A stretch of 25,776 bases of DNA from an uncultured Oscillospiraceae bacterium (GCA_910588935.1 CAJUSM010000042.1:1-25776); one strand, 5' to 3'; positions 1 to 8,063 are shown, counted from the stretch's first letter. Numbers and translations are program-made. Notes: a model not told the origin generated them from the letters alone.

Positions 1-151
1 TGATAGGCAACACCGCGCAAAGGTCGCGCGGAAGGCCTGCGTGGTTTCGTCAAATTGGCCGCTCTAGAGCAAAAAGGTGGTATGTCAGTTTTTTAATCCA
101 AGAGGCACATGGCAAAAGATCCAGGGAATCTTGTGCAAAGCCGCAGGGGGC

Positions 152-835
152 CTATAGGTACTTTAGCAGCTCTGTCAGGCTGCTTACCGTAACTTCGGCC
201 CCAGAGCTGGAAGTTCCGGGTTTGGCAATATGGGCGGTATGCCACCCCGCTTGCCGGGCTCCTGCAATGTCTGCCGTTGGGTTGTCCCCTACCATCCAGA
301 TGAAGGAGGGAAAACCGGCGATGAGCTCGGCCTTTCGGAAAATCCTTTCGTCAGGCTTGCACAGCCCCAGTTGGCCGGAATTGACAATGCCGGCAAAAAA
401 GTGCCTCAGCCCCAAAGCCTCCAGCACTTCCTCCAACTCGGGAAAATTGTTGGAGAGAAGGTAGTTTTTCCAACCCTTATAGGCGCATACTGCCAAAGTG
501 GCGGCTGCGTCTGGCCTCACCCGGTAGTATTCCGGCCGCAATACCTGGGCCCGAACCAGCTTTGCCGCCTCCGCCGCCTGGGTTTCCGGCAGGCCCGCTT
601 GGCGGTAGGCCCGTTGAAATACTGGAATCATAGCCGGCCACCAGTTTTCCCCTTTTAGGCTGGGATCGCCGTCTGGGCTCCAGGGAAAGCCTTTGTCTAG
701 CTGGGCAGAAAGCATTTCCCGGGCAATGCCCAGCCGGCCGGCCAGAGGGCCTAGGGCCTGGTGGAGGCACCGGCTCCATAGGTGGTCTGCGACCGTGAGG
801 GTGCCGTCAAAATCCCAAAAGATTGCTTTGCGCAT
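152..835 (-). CDS. HAD-superfamily hydrolase (phosphatase)
   Basis: The product is a 227-aa haloacid-dehalogenase-fold hydrolase, probably a cytosolic phosphatase of unknown substrate. The four HAD motifs are visible: DFDGTLT near residue 8 (nucleophile Asp8, acid/base Asp10), LLSNN as motif II, the Lys in CKPDERIF as motif III, and GDNPTADIAGA as the acidic metal-binding motif IV. The stretch between motifs I and II fits a helical C1 cap. An upstream in-frame start at 907 would overlap the neighbouring gene; the start at 835 has GGGAGG a few bases upstream and is preferred. It is the last gene of a minus-strand series after the DUF6483-like gene, with a 25-nt gap. Pyrophosphatase or phosphoglycolate phosphatase activity is possible but cannot be read from the motifs. 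The family call is firm and the substrate unknown. Confidence 0.88.
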   Translation of the reverse strand: MRKAIFWDFDGTLTVADHLWSRCLHQALGPLAGRLGIAREMLSAQLDKGFPWSPDGDPSLKGENWWPAMIPVFQRAYRQAGLPETQAAEAAKLVRAQVLRPEYYRVRPDAAATLAVCAYKGWKNYLLSNNFPELEEVLEALGLRHFFAGIVNSGQLGLCKPDERIFRKAELIAGFPSFIWMVGDNPTADIAGARQAGWHTAHIAKPGTSSSGAEVTVSSLTELLKYL

Positions 836-860
836 GGGCGCGCCTCCCTTCTCTGTGTAT

Positions 861-1253
861 TTATGGCTCGGCTGGCCTGCCCCAGAATCCTGGGAGATAG
901 AGCCCATAGCGTTCCGCCACTTGGCTAAGGCCCTCTAGAAGTTCCTCGCGGGTAAAGCCCTGAGATTCCAGCTCAGCGTCGGACATGGCATTGGCCTGGT
1001 GATAAAAATCCACCGCTGTGGCCAACAGGCTTGTGTCCTCCCCGTCCAAATGCTGAAACAACAGATCCTCCGCTTCCCCCAACCGCTTTTCCTGGAGCAG
1101 GGCGGCGAGCCTTTGGGTTAGCTCTGTAGAGAGCGTTTGCCTGGTATCTTCCGCCGCGGCGGAATTTTGAGGGTTTTTGCCAAAAAGCATTTGCGTTATG
1201 AAAGATAGGGCCATTTCAATCTGGCGGATGAGCCAATCCTGCTGTATATACAC
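861..1253 (-). CDS. DUF6483-like small protein
   Basis: This is a 130-aa protein of unknown function. The opening MYIQQDWLIRQIEM resembles the short clostridial proteins grouped as DUF6483, which I recall as starting with a QQDW..RQIE pattern. The rest is predicted to be mainly helical, acidic and without membrane segments: an amphipathic first helix, a TPR-like middle with repeated Leu/Ala spacing (LAALLQEKRLGEAEDLLFQHL) and a C-terminal helix. The start is GTG, chosen because GGGGAG lies 8 nt upstream and the sequence after it is family-like. It sits 38 nt downstream of the AICAR formyltransferase gene and is probably cotranscribed with it. Nothing in the sequence gives a biochemical role; the family name is from memory and was not searched. 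Confidence 0.75.
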   Translation of the reverse strand: MYIQQDWLIRQIEMALSFITQMLFGKNPQNSAAAEDTRQTLSTELTQRLAALLQEKRLGEAEDLLFQHLDGEDTSLLATAVDFYHQANAMSDAELESQGFTREELLEGLSQVAERYGLYLPGFWGRPAEP

Positions 1254-1291
1254 AATATACTCCCCTTTCCCGGCGAAGCGGCTTTGACGGT

Positions 1292-2467
1292 TTAATGGTG
1301 GAACAACCGGATGCCTGTAAAGGCCATTGCAATCTTATACCGGTCACAAACTTCAATTACATTGTCGTCCCGAATGGAGCCCCCCGGCTGAGCGATGAAC
1401 TCCACTCCGGATTTGTGGGCCCGCTCAATGTTGTCTCCAAAGGGGAAGAAAGCGTCCGAGCCCAGGGCCACGCCCTTCATGGTGTCCAGCCAAGCCCGGC
1501 GCCGCTCTCGGGTAAAGGGTTCGGGCTTTACAGTGAAGAAATTCTCCCACTGCCCATCGGCCAGCACATCCATGTAGTCATCGGAGATATACACATCAAT
1601 GGTATTGTCCCGGTCCGGCCGGCGGATGTCGGGCTTAAAGGGCAGCGCCAGCACCTGGGGGCTCTGGCGGAGATACCAGTTATCCGCCTTGTTCCCGGCC
1701 AGCCGGGTGCAGTGTACCCGGCTTTGCTGGCCCGCGCCCACGCCAATGGCCTGGCCGTTCTTTACATAGCACACAGAGTTGGACTGGGTGTATTTTAGGG
1801 TAATCAGGGAGACCACCAGGTCCCGCTTGGCCTCAGGGGGCAGGATTTTGTTGGCGGTGGGCAGGGTGCCTAGCAAGTTTTCGTTAATTACCAGTTCGTT
1901 CCGGCCCTGCTCAAAGGTAACGCCGAACACGTCCTTGTGCTCTATGGGGGCGGGGGTATAGTTGGGGTCAATTTGAACCACATTGTAATTTCCCTTGCGT
2001 TTGGTTTTTAGAATGGCCAGGGCCTCCTCTGTGTAGCCAGGCGCAATAATGCCATCGGAGACCTCCCGGGCCAGAAGAGCGGCAGTCTCCTTGTCGCATA
2101 CATCGGAAAGGGCGGCCCAGTCCCCGTAAGAGGACATCCGGTCCGCGCCCCGGGCGGCGGCATAAGCGCTGGCTATGGGGGAGAGCTCCAGGTCGTCTAC
2201 AAAATAAATCTTTTTTAAGGTATCAGAAAGGGGCACATACACCGCGGCTCCTGCCGGGCTTACATGCTTGAACGAGGCGGCGGCGGGCAGGCCGGTAGCG
2301 GCTTTCAGCTCCCGCACCAGCTGCCAGCTGTTAAAAGCGTCCAGAAAGTTGATGTAGCCGGGCTTGCCGTTGAGTACCTGCACCGGCAGCTCTCCCTCTT
2401 TCATAAAGATACGAGAGGGCTTTTGGTTGGGGTTGCAGCCATACTTCAGAGAAATTTCATTAGCCAT
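1292..2467 (-). CDS. AICAR formyltransferase, stand-alone (PurH C-terminal domain type)
   Basis: The enzyme transfers a formyl group from 10-formyl-THF to AICAR, the penultimate step of IMP synthesis in the cytosol. The 391-aa product starts directly in the transformylase fold (LKYGCNPNQKP, as at the start of the second domain of PurH) and carries the catalytic Lys67-His68 in FKHVSPAGAA. It also has the late motifs SDAFFPFGDNIE and QPGGSIRDDNVI. Bifunctional PurH is usually a little over 500 aa, and the N-terminal MGS-like IMP cyclohydrolase domain is entirely absent. The missing activity is supplied by the separate cyclohydrolase gene immediately upstream (67-nt gap). AAAGG lies about 10 nt before the ATG. 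I leave the symbol empty because purH normally means the fused protein. Family and reaction are secure. Confidence 0.95.
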   Translation of the reverse strand: MANEISLKYGCNPNQKPSRIFMKEGELPVQVLNGKPGYINFLDAFNSWQLVRELKAATGLPAAASFKHVSPAGAAVYVPLSDTLKKIYFVDDLELSPIASAYAAARGADRMSSYGDWAALSDVCDKETAALLAREVSDGIIAPGYTEEALAILKTKRKGNYNVVQIDPNYTPAPIEHKDVFGVTFEQGRNELVINENLLGTLPTANKILPPEAKRDLVVSLITLKYTQSNSVCYVKNGQAIGVGAGQQSRVHCTRLAGNKADNWYLRQSPQVLALPFKPDIRRPDRDNTIDVYISDDYMDVLADGQWENFFTVKPEPFTRERRRAWLDTMKGVALGSDAFFPFGDNIERAHKSGVEFIAQPGGSIRDDNVIEVCDRYKIAMAFTGIRLFHH

Positions 2468-2534
2468 AATTTTTAACCTTTCATTGTTTATTTCTGGGGC
2501 AAAGCGGGCAGCCTGCGCGGCCAGAACCGCTCTA

Positions 2535-3248
2535 TTATTGGTTTTTATTGATCAATCTGGTCTCGGTGCCGCCATTTTTTAGGTTGATATACCGCACAAA
2601 AAGAGAAACCTTGTTGTCGGGGTTCAGGCTTTCCCACAGGGAAACGGCCAGGCTGTCTATGCCGCCGCTAAGCCGGACGGGCTTGGGCTCCCCTTCAAAG
2701 GATGGCACCACCGGGCTGCCATCCCGTTGATAGGTGTGGATGAAGTGCCCCAGGCCGGGCATGGCCTGGTACTCGAAAAATTGCCGCTGGGCGGCGGCTG
2801 GGTCCCCGTCTGTGCTCTTCAAAATGGAGAGCTTGTAGGTGAAAGCCTCCGTTCCATGCTCCAGAATGCCGGAGATCCGGGGGGTAAACAGGGGCGGGTC
2901 CGGCTCAAAGGTACGGGTGCGAAGGGCGTCTTCAAAGGTTTTTCCCTGCTGGATATTGTCGAAAATAGTGTCAGTCTGGTCGCCGTTGGTCACAATTGTG
3001 CCCCCGGGGAAGGTGCGCACAGGGTAGTAGATGACCAGGCTGGGATCTGTGAGCAGGGCGGGGTCGTGGGCCTGGGTGCGCAGGTTTTCCTCCTCTGCCA
3101 CAAAAATCCGGTTGCGGCTGTTCACGCTGCGGCCCATAATAAAATAGGCGGTTACGGCATGGCAGCCATCCTCGCTTTGGCCGATCACAATACCCCGGCC
3201 GGGGTACGCGTTGCTTTTCAGGTCCTGGAAAATGTCAATGGGTTTCAT
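2535..3248 (-). CDS. purO: IMP cyclohydrolase, PurO type
   Basis: The product (237 aa) matches the archaeal-type IMP cyclohydrolase family, which closes FAICAR to IMP, the last step of the pathway. Recognisable parts are the N-terminal NAYPGRGIVIG and AYFIMGRSVNSRNR, the middle YYPVRTFPGGTIVTNGDQTD, and the C-terminal SGGIDSLAVSLWESLNP. This Ntn-hydrolase-like fold is unrelated to the N-terminal domain of PurH. The start at 3248 is preferred over the longer in-frame start at 3344 because AAAGGAG lies about 8 nt before it and the protein family begins here. The gene sits between a broken effector-binding gene and the stand-alone AICAR formyltransferase, which it complements. The purO symbol follows the archaeal family name; many clostridial records simply say IMP cyclohydrolase. 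Confidence 0.9.
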   Translation of the reverse strand: MKPIDIFQDLKSNAYPGRGIVIGQSEDGCHAVTAYFIMGRSVNSRNRIFVAEEENLRTQAHDPALLTDPSLVIYYPVRTFPGGTIVTNGDQTDTIFDNIQQGKTFEDALRTRTFEPDPPLFTPRISGILEHGTEAFTYKLSILKSTDGDPAAAQRQFFEYQAMPGLGHFIHTYQRDGSPVVPSFEGEPKPVRLSGGIDSLAVSLWESLNPDNKVSLFVRYINLKNGGTETRLINKNQ

Positions 3249-3347
3249 GATGTGGGCTCCTTTCGCAGGTGAGGCTTGGTTGACGCGGAAGGGGTGGACC
3301 GCAAAACGGTTCAATCCCGTTCCGGCGTCGTTTAGGCAGGCCATTTC

Positions 3348-3839
3348 TTACGATAGCTTAGGTTTTATCGGGAAGAGACAGTACATTTCGGGACGCGGCA
3401 GGCTTACCGTTTCCTGGTGATAAATCTCTATGCCCATATCTCCGGCAGCCAACTCTTGTTCTCGTATCCAGGCAAGCATGTCCTCCCAGATGGTTTGCAG
3501 CTGGCTGTCCGCCAGCTCGTCAAAGGTATGGGCAGAAAAACTGCCCTTTACATACTCCTCAGAAGGGATGGTAAACCCGGTTAGCCCCGGGCTCTGGCCG
3601 GGAAAGACGGTTTGGCCGCCGGCAAGGTAATCCTTTTCGTTGATGCTGACGCCTGTCTCCACGGCGGGGTGAACCGCGCCGGTGAGCTTGCCAAGAACTT
3701 CGGCATGGAATCTGTCTCAGAGCCTGCCGAGGCTCTCAAATGTTTGGGGCAGGCCGGAGCTGATCAGGCTGAGGCCGGGTATATGAATGGGCTTCTTCAG
3801 GTGGATGAGCTCCACTTTGACGTCTTTTGTTTTTACAAT
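3348..3839 (-). pseudogene. GyrI-like/AraC effector-binding domain protein, interrupted by in-frame TGA
   Basis: One reading frame from about 3839 to the stop at 3348 encodes a 163-residue protein resembling the stand-alone effector-binding (GyrI-like) domain found at the end of AraC regulators. The upstream part reads VELIHLKKPIHIPGLSLIS and FESLGRL; the downstream part contains DRFHAEVLGKL, EEYVKGSFSAHTFDEL, WIREQELAAGDMGIEIY and ends CLFPIKPKLS. At 3717-3719 the frame has TGA exactly where family members usually have Trp (L-W-x-R-F), so a single TGG to TGA change would explain it. The upstream end has no ATG, GTG or TTG near the expected start; the best candidate is ATT at 3839, with TTAGGA upstream. 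Nearby genes use TGA as a true stop, so recoding is unlikely. A GTG at 3662 could start a 104-aa remnant. It carries no DNA-binding domain. Confidence 0.72.
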
Positions 3840-3880
3840 GGGTTTTCCTAATAGGCTGTGGTTAGTGTGTGGCCCAATTT

Positions 3881-4510
3881 TTATGCAGGGAGAATGTTAA
3901 CTTGCCCGTTTTCCACCTGCAGCCGCCCCTGGCAGAACAGCGCGACGGCCTGGGGCAGCAAAATCCACTCCGCCTCCTCCATCACCCGGCGCTGAAGGGT
4001 TTCTGGGGTGTCCCCCTCTTTGACCTCTACCGCTTTCTGCAGGATAATAGGCCCGCCATCGCAAACCTCGTTGGCAAAATGAACCGTGGCCCCGGTGATC
4101 TTGCAGCCCCGGCTAAGCACGGCCTGGTGGACATGAAGGCCATAAAAACCCTTGCCCCCAAAGGCCGGCAGCAGGGCGGGATGGACGTTCAGAATACGGT
4201 TGGGGAAAGCTTGGACAAAGCAATCGCTGGTAATGGTGAGAAAACCGGAGAGGACAACCAGATCTACTTTCCTTGCCTGTAAGGCCTGGATGAGAGCCTG
4301 GCTGTAAGCCTCGGTGTCAGGGTACTCCTTTCGGCTCAGGGCGATGGCCTCGATGCCGGCCCTTTGGGCCCGCTCCAGGGCATAGACCCCGGGCTTGCTG
4401 GAAATTACGGTGACAATTTTTCCCCCGCCCAGCGTCCCGGCGGCCTGGGCGTCAATCAGCTTTTGCAGATTTGTGCCTCCGCCAGAAACCAGCACGCCAA
4501 TGTTTACCAT
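3881..4510 (-). CDS. purN: Phosphoribosylglycinamide formyltransferase
   Basis: PurN formylates GAR with 10-formyl-THF, the third step of purine synthesis. The 209-aa product has the complete family layout: the N-terminal phosphate-binding loop VSGGGTNLQ (residues about 7-15), LSGFLTI, the catalytic region RILNVHPALLPAFGGKGFYG with Asn and His, the His of ITGATVHF, and DGGPIILQ with the conserved Asp. The length is normal. The ATG at 4510 overlaps the end of purM by 7 nt (ATGGTAA), so translation is probably coupled; a G-rich GAGGGGG Shine-Dalgarno lies inside the end of purM. A longer in-frame start at 4624 lies within purM and is rejected. The broken effector-binding gene follows after about 40 nt. 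Confidence 0.97.
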   Translation of the reverse strand: MVNIGVLVSGGGTNLQKLIDAQAAGTLGGGKIVTVISSKPGVYALERAQRAGIEAIALSRKEYPDTEAYSQALIQALQARKVDLVVLSGFLTITSDCFVQAFPNRILNVHPALLPAFGGKGFYGLHVHQAVLSRGCKITGATVHFANEVCDGGPIILQKAVEVKEGDTPETLQRRVMEEAEWILLPQAVALFCQGRLQVENGQVNILPA

Positions 4511-5679
4511 AGAATAACCCCCTCGTCTCCTTCTATAACCTGGCCGATTACTGCGGCCTGTTCCCCTTGGGCCTGAAGCGCCTCCAGGGCCTGTCCGGCG
4601 GAGTCGGGGGAGACAGCCATACACAGGCCCACGCCCATATTGAAGGTGTTAAACATATCATGCTCAGAAATATCCCCTGCCTTTTGGATCATGGAGAAGA
4701 TGGGCAGGGCGGGCAGGGCGGCTTTCTCAATTTTGGCGGTTAGGCCGGGCCGGAGCATACGGGGGATGTTTTCATAGAACCCGCCGCCGGTAATATGGGA
4801 GATGGCCTTTACATGGGCAGCCTGAATGGCGGCCAAGGCGGGCTTTACATAGATACGTGTAGGGGTAAGCAGGGCCTCGCCCAAAGTGCACCCCAGCTCG
4901 TCAAAGTAGCGGTTTACAATTTCCTGGTCGTTTTGAAGCATTTTTGCTACAGAGACCGCCAGGTCCATGGCGGCTCCCGCCAGAGAGCTGTCTTCGCCGC
5001 CATCCATTTTGCCTATGCCAAACACTTTGCGTACCAAGGAGAAACCGTTGGAATGCACACCAGAGGATGCCACGCCGATGAGCTTGTCGCCGGGGGCCAG
5101 CTTGCTGCCGTCAATAATGGCTTCCCGGTCTACCAGGCCAACTGTAAAGCCAGCCAGGTCGTAGTCCTCCTTTGGCATCATGCCAGGGTGCTCGGCGGTT
5201 TCCCCGCCGATTAGGGCGCAGCCAGCCTGAACACAGCCCTCGGCCACACCGGCCACAATTTGGGCAATTTTTTCCGGGTAATTTTTGCCGCAGGCAATGT
5301 AGTCCAAAAAGAACAGGGGGCGGGCGCCGCAGCAAATAACGTCGTTTACACACATGGCCACAGCGTCAATACCAATGGTGTCGTGCTTATCCAGCAGCAT
5401 GGCGATTTTCAGCTTTGTGCCCACGCCGTCGGTGCCGGAAACCAGAACCGGGTCCTTTATGCCGGTTAGCTCTGGCTGGAAAAGTCCCCCAAAGCCCCCA
5501 ATGCCGGAAACCACCCCGGGAATTAGGGTGCGGGCCACATGCTTTTTCATTAGCTCTACAGACTGATATCCGGCGGTTACATCAACCCCGGCGGCTTTAT
5601 AGCTGTCGCTGTAGCTTTTCAGGCCGCCAGGTTCCTGAGAAGTGGTCAGGGCGGCGGGAGTTTCGGTGTTGCTCATCAT
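4504..5679 (-). CDS. purM: Phosphoribosylformylglycinamidine cyclo-ligase (AIR synthetase)
   Basis: PurM uses ATP to close FGAM to AIR, the fifth step of the pathway. The 391-aa product shows the family marks in order: YKAAGVDVTAGYQSVELM, GIGGFGGLFQ, the catalytic core VSGTDGVGTKLKIA (residues about 80-93), DAVAMCVNDVICCGARPLFFLDYIA, GGETAEHPGMM, GVASSGVHSNGFSLVRKV, ITGGGFYENIPRML and MFNTFNMGVGLCM. About 20 extra residues precede the usual N-terminus and are Ser/Thr/Pro-rich; they are likely disordered. Two adjacent ATG codons (5679 and 5676) are possible; AAAGGAA stands about 8 nt before the first. purN overlaps its end by 7 nt. Confidence 0.97.
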   Translation of the reverse strand: MMSNTETPAALTTSQEPGGLKSYSDSYKAAGVDVTAGYQSVELMKKHVARTLIPGVVSGIGGFGGLFQPELTGIKDPVLVSGTDGVGTKLKIAMLLDKHDTIGIDAVAMCVNDVICCGARPLFFLDYIACGKNYPEKIAQIVAGVAEGCVQAGCALIGGETAEHPGMMPKEDYDLAGFTVGLVDREAIIDGSKLAPGDKLIGVASSGVHSNGFSLVRKVFGIGKMDGGEDSSLAGAAMDLAVSVAKMLQNDQEIVNRYFDELGCTLGEALLTPTRIYVKPALAAIQAAHVKAISHITGGGFYENIPRMLRPGLTAKIEKAALPALPIFSMIQKAGDISEHDMFNTFNMGVGLCMAVSPDSAGQALEALQAQGEQAAVIGQVIEGDEGVILW

Positions 5680-5752
5680 AGCAGGTTCCTTTCATTGCAA
5701 AAGATTTATTTAAAGGGAAACAGGGAGAAGGGAGTTTAGAGCCTGCCGGCGA

Positions 5753-6982
5753 TTAAATTGCCCAGCCGCCCTTTTGAAAAATCGGGATTTCCCGGCCGTC
5801 CCGGGTATACCCGGTAATGTCCAGGTCTTTACAGCCAATCATAAAGTCTACATGGATCGCGGAATCATTTATGCCGGCTTCCTTCAGCTCCTCCCGGCTC
5901 ATGTCCGCAAAACCTGGAATGGTATCGTTGAAGCCCGCGCCCATGGCCACATGACAGGCTGCGTTTTCGTCAAACAGGGTGTTATAAAACAACACCCCAG
6001 AGTTGGAAATAGGGGAATCGTGAGGCACAAGGGCCAGCTCGCCCAGCATACAGGCTCCCTCGTCTATGGCAATCATCTTCTCCAGCAGCTCCTGGTGCTC
6101 CTCTCCGTGAACCGCCACAGCCTTGCCGTCCTGGAAATCGAAAGAGAACCGGGGAATTACCACGCCCTGGTAAGAGAGGGGGAGGGTGGAGACCAGCCTG
6201 CCCTCACACCTGCCCCGCATAGGGGAGATGAAAACCTCCTCGCTGGGCATATTGGGGTTAAACTCAATGCCGTTCTGCAGGGTGTCGCTGCCACCATGCC
6301 ACTGGGAGCCGGGAATCAGCCAGCACTTAAAATCGGTGCCGTTGGGGGCCTGGTAGTGGAGGCAATCCAGCTCCAGGGCGTTAAGCTTCTCGCATTTTTC
6401 ATGCAGAATTTGATTGTGGGTGTCCCACTCGGCTACTGGGTCATTGTCTTCCGTAATCCGCACTGCCTGAAAAATCTGGTCCCAGAGCTTTTCCACCGCG
6501 GTGCTGGCGCGTTCCCCGGGAAAAACCTTTTTGGCCCACTTTTTGGAGGGCACGGCAACAATGGTCCACTGGAATTTGTTGTCCATTTCATCGTTCAAGG
6601 GTTTAAGAACTTTACTGCGGGCGATCATGGTTTTTTGAAGCTTGCCGGGGTTAATGCCCTTCATGCCGTCTGGGTCGGCAGAGGCAATGGCAATCATACA
6701 AGGCAGCTCCTTTACACTGTGCTTAACCTTTTCCACCTCCCAGTCCTCTACCCGGCTAAGCTGGGTGACGCTTTCGTGGCGGTAGGCAAGCTTGGTCAAG
6801 GCCTGGTCGTTCCAGTCAATGCGCACCCATTTGGCCCCGGCTCGGTATGCCTCTTCGGCCACCATTTCTGCAAATTCATGCTCGGAAACACTGGCTCGGA
6901 TAACCGCGCCCTGACCCTTATGAAGGTTTACCCCTTTCTGTACAGCGAGCTTGGCGTACTTCCTCATAATGTTTTTTTTCAT
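5753..6982 (-). CDS. Aminopeptidase, peptidase family M29
   Basis: The product (409 aa from the chosen start) is a metal-dependent aminopeptidase of the thermophilic/AmpS family, expected to release N-terminal residues from peptides in the cytosol. Family features include the opening MRKYAKLAVQKGVNLHKGQ, AYRAGAKWVRIDW, the metal-ligand region NMPSEEVFISPMRGRCEG, HGEEHQELLEKMIAIDEGA, GELALVPHDSPIS, LFDENAACHVAMGAGF and the C-terminal IHVDFMIG. The Glu, His and Asp ligands expected for the two-metal site are all present. Starts at 6997, 6982 and 6967 are all possible; I chose 6982 because the length then matches the family and GAAAGGATG lies upstream. The gene lies between purE (110-nt gap) and purM (73-nt gap), an odd place for a peptidase with no obvious purine link. 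Confidence 0.92.
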   Translation of the reverse strand: MKKNIMRKYAKLAVQKGVNLHKGQGAVIRASVSEHEFAEMVAEEAYRAGAKWVRIDWNDQALTKLAYRHESVTQLSRVEDWEVEKVKHSVKELPCMIAIASADPDGMKGINPGKLQKTMIARSKVLKPLNDEMDNKFQWTIVAVPSKKWAKKVFPGERASTAVEKLWDQIFQAVRITEDNDPVAEWDTHNQILHEKCEKLNALELDCLHYQAPNGTDFKCWLIPGSQWHGGSDTLQNGIEFNPNMPSEEVFISPMRGRCEGRLVSTLPLSYQGVVIPRFSFDFQDGKAVAVHGEEHQELLEKMIAIDEGACMLGELALVPHDSPISNSGVLFYNTLFDENAACHVAMGAGFNDTIPGFADMSREELKEAGINDSAIHVDFMIGCKDLDITGYTRDGREIPIFQKGGWAI

Positions 6983-7092
6983 TCCCTTATAATCCATCCT
7001 TTCAAAAATTTTAAGTGGGAACCACTGGCAAAAGGCGAAAAAAGCGCTGCCGGATATTTGGCAATATGGCCATACTTTAGGGGGAAACCAGC

Positions 7093-7590
7093 TTACCACT
7101 TCCGAGATTGTAAAGCCTCGTCTTTGTCAATAACCCCTTGCTTCATTTCTTCCTTTAGCCGCTGAAGCTTTTCGGCCAGGGGCTCGTCATTTACAGACAG
7201 GATCTGGGCGGCCAGCAGGGCTGCATTGTCCGCGCCGTCAATAGCCACTGTGGCAACCGGTACCCCAGTGGGCATCTGTACCGTAGAGAGCAGGGCGTCC
7301 AGCCCGTCTAAGGTAGAGGATTTTACGGGAATGCCGATTACCGGCAAGGTGGTTTGGGCCGCCAAGGCCCCGGCCAAGTGGGCGGCTTTACCGGCGGCGG
7401 CAATAATGGCCCCAAACCCGTTGGCCCGGGCGCTTTTGGCAAAGGCGGCGGCGGCTTCGGGGGTACGGTGGGCAGAGAAAACATGGGCTTCTACCGGGAT
7501 TCCTAAAGACTCCAAACGTTTTTTTGCCGGCGAAACCACTGGCAGGTCACTGTCACTGCCCATAATCAGGGCGACTTTCTTTTGCGGCAT
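7093..7590 (-). CDS. purE: 5-(carboxyamino)imidazole ribonucleotide mutase or AIR carboxylase
   Basis: PurE makes CAIR in purine synthesis, either by rearranging N5-CAIR (class I) or by direct carboxylation of AIR (class II). The 165-aa product has MGSDSDLPVVSPAKKRL near residue 10, the loop VFSAHRTPE with the catalytic-site His, PVIGIPVKSSTLDGLDALLS and VQMPTGVPVATVAIDGADNAA. The substrate loop reads AAGKAAHLAG where class I enzymes usually have AAGGAAHLPG, so two conserved positions differ. The start at 7590 has AAAGGAA about 10 nt upstream; the longer in-frame start at 7752 would run into the tautomerase gene. The 149-nt gap upstream contains AT-rich sequence but no promoter I can place with confidence. 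purK was not seen in the window. Confidence 0.95.
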   Translation of the reverse strand: MPQKKVALIMGSDSDLPVVSPAKKRLESLGIPVEAHVFSAHRTPEAAAAFAKSARANGFGAIIAAAGKAAHLAGALAAQTTLPVIGIPVKSSTLDGLDALLSTVQMPTGVPVATVAIDGADNAALLAAQILSVNDEPLAEKLQRLKEEMKQGVIDKDEALQSRKW

Positions 7591-7739
7591 ATCAAAAATT
7601 TCCTTTCTGTGCAGGCTTTTTTGGCATTTTAAAGAACAGCCTGGGATTTTGTAGTAATTTTGTAACTTTCCACCAAGAGGTTTTTGTGGTATTGTATATG
7701 TGAGGCTAAGACATTTAGAGACAATTGGCCCTTTCCTTT

Positions 7740-8063
7740 TCAGAAAGCCCAATCACTGGTTTGGTGCAGCTTAAGGTACACATGCTTTGCCGCTAGCTCC
7801 TGCTGAAGCAAGCTAACCGCGGCGGCGCCGAACTGCTGGAAAGAAGCCTGGTCGGTTTCACCAAGGATGGCTACGCTGGTCATAACAATAGGGCCGTCCT
7901 GCTCACCGGCATACCACATACGGCAGCGGTCAGTAAGCCGCAGCATCAAATGGCTCTCTGCTTTTCCAGGGATTAGGGCAATGGCCTGGCCTAAGCCGGC
8001 CTTAATCCGTTCCTCTTGGTCTCTGGTAATTTCACAGCTGGCTTTTACATCAATAAACGGCAT
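7740..8063 (-). CDS. MIF-like tautomerase family protein
   Basis: The product (107 aa) resembles the macrophage migration inhibitory factor/phenylpyruvate tautomerase family, which forms trimers with the N-terminal proline as catalytic base. After Met removal the first residue is Pro (MPFIDVKAS), and Lys34 in PGKAESHLML sits where MIF has its substrate-binding Lys. The middle RCRMWYAGEQDGPIVMTSVAILG and the C-terminal LAAKHVYLKLHQTSDWAF follow the beta-alpha-beta pattern of the fold. The start at 8063 has AAAGGATG upstream and places Pro at position 2, which decides it over the longer frame from 8105. There is no signal peptide. It precedes purE in the same direction and may be cotranscribed. 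The physiological substrate is unknown, as for most bacterial members. Confidence 0.85.
   Translation of the reverse strand: MPFIDVKASCEITRDQEERIKAGLGQAIALIPGKAESHLMLRLTDRCRMWYAGEQDGPIVMTSVAILGETDQASFQQFGAAAVSLLQQELAAKHVYLKLHQTSDWAF

Noticed and set aside
1..151. Partial gene at the left edge
   Set aside because: Short frames on both strands have stops early and no recognisable protein sequence; only a CGCGC/GCGCG inverted repeat at about 14-31 was seen.
3717..3719. TGA read as tryptophan or selenocysteine in the broken gene
   Set aside because: Several neighbouring genes end in TGA, so it is a normal stop here, and no selenocysteine insertion hairpin or redox motif is seen at the site.
5774..7165. 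A 463-codon plus-strand frame opposite the aminopeptidase
   Set aside because: It is antisense to a clear M29 gene and has no family motif or plausible start.
7591..7739. Purine riboswitch before purE
   Set aside because: The gap has AT-rich sequence and a CCAC/GGTGG hairpin, but not the conserved three-way-junction core of purine riboswitches, nor a PurR-box (CCGAAC) match.
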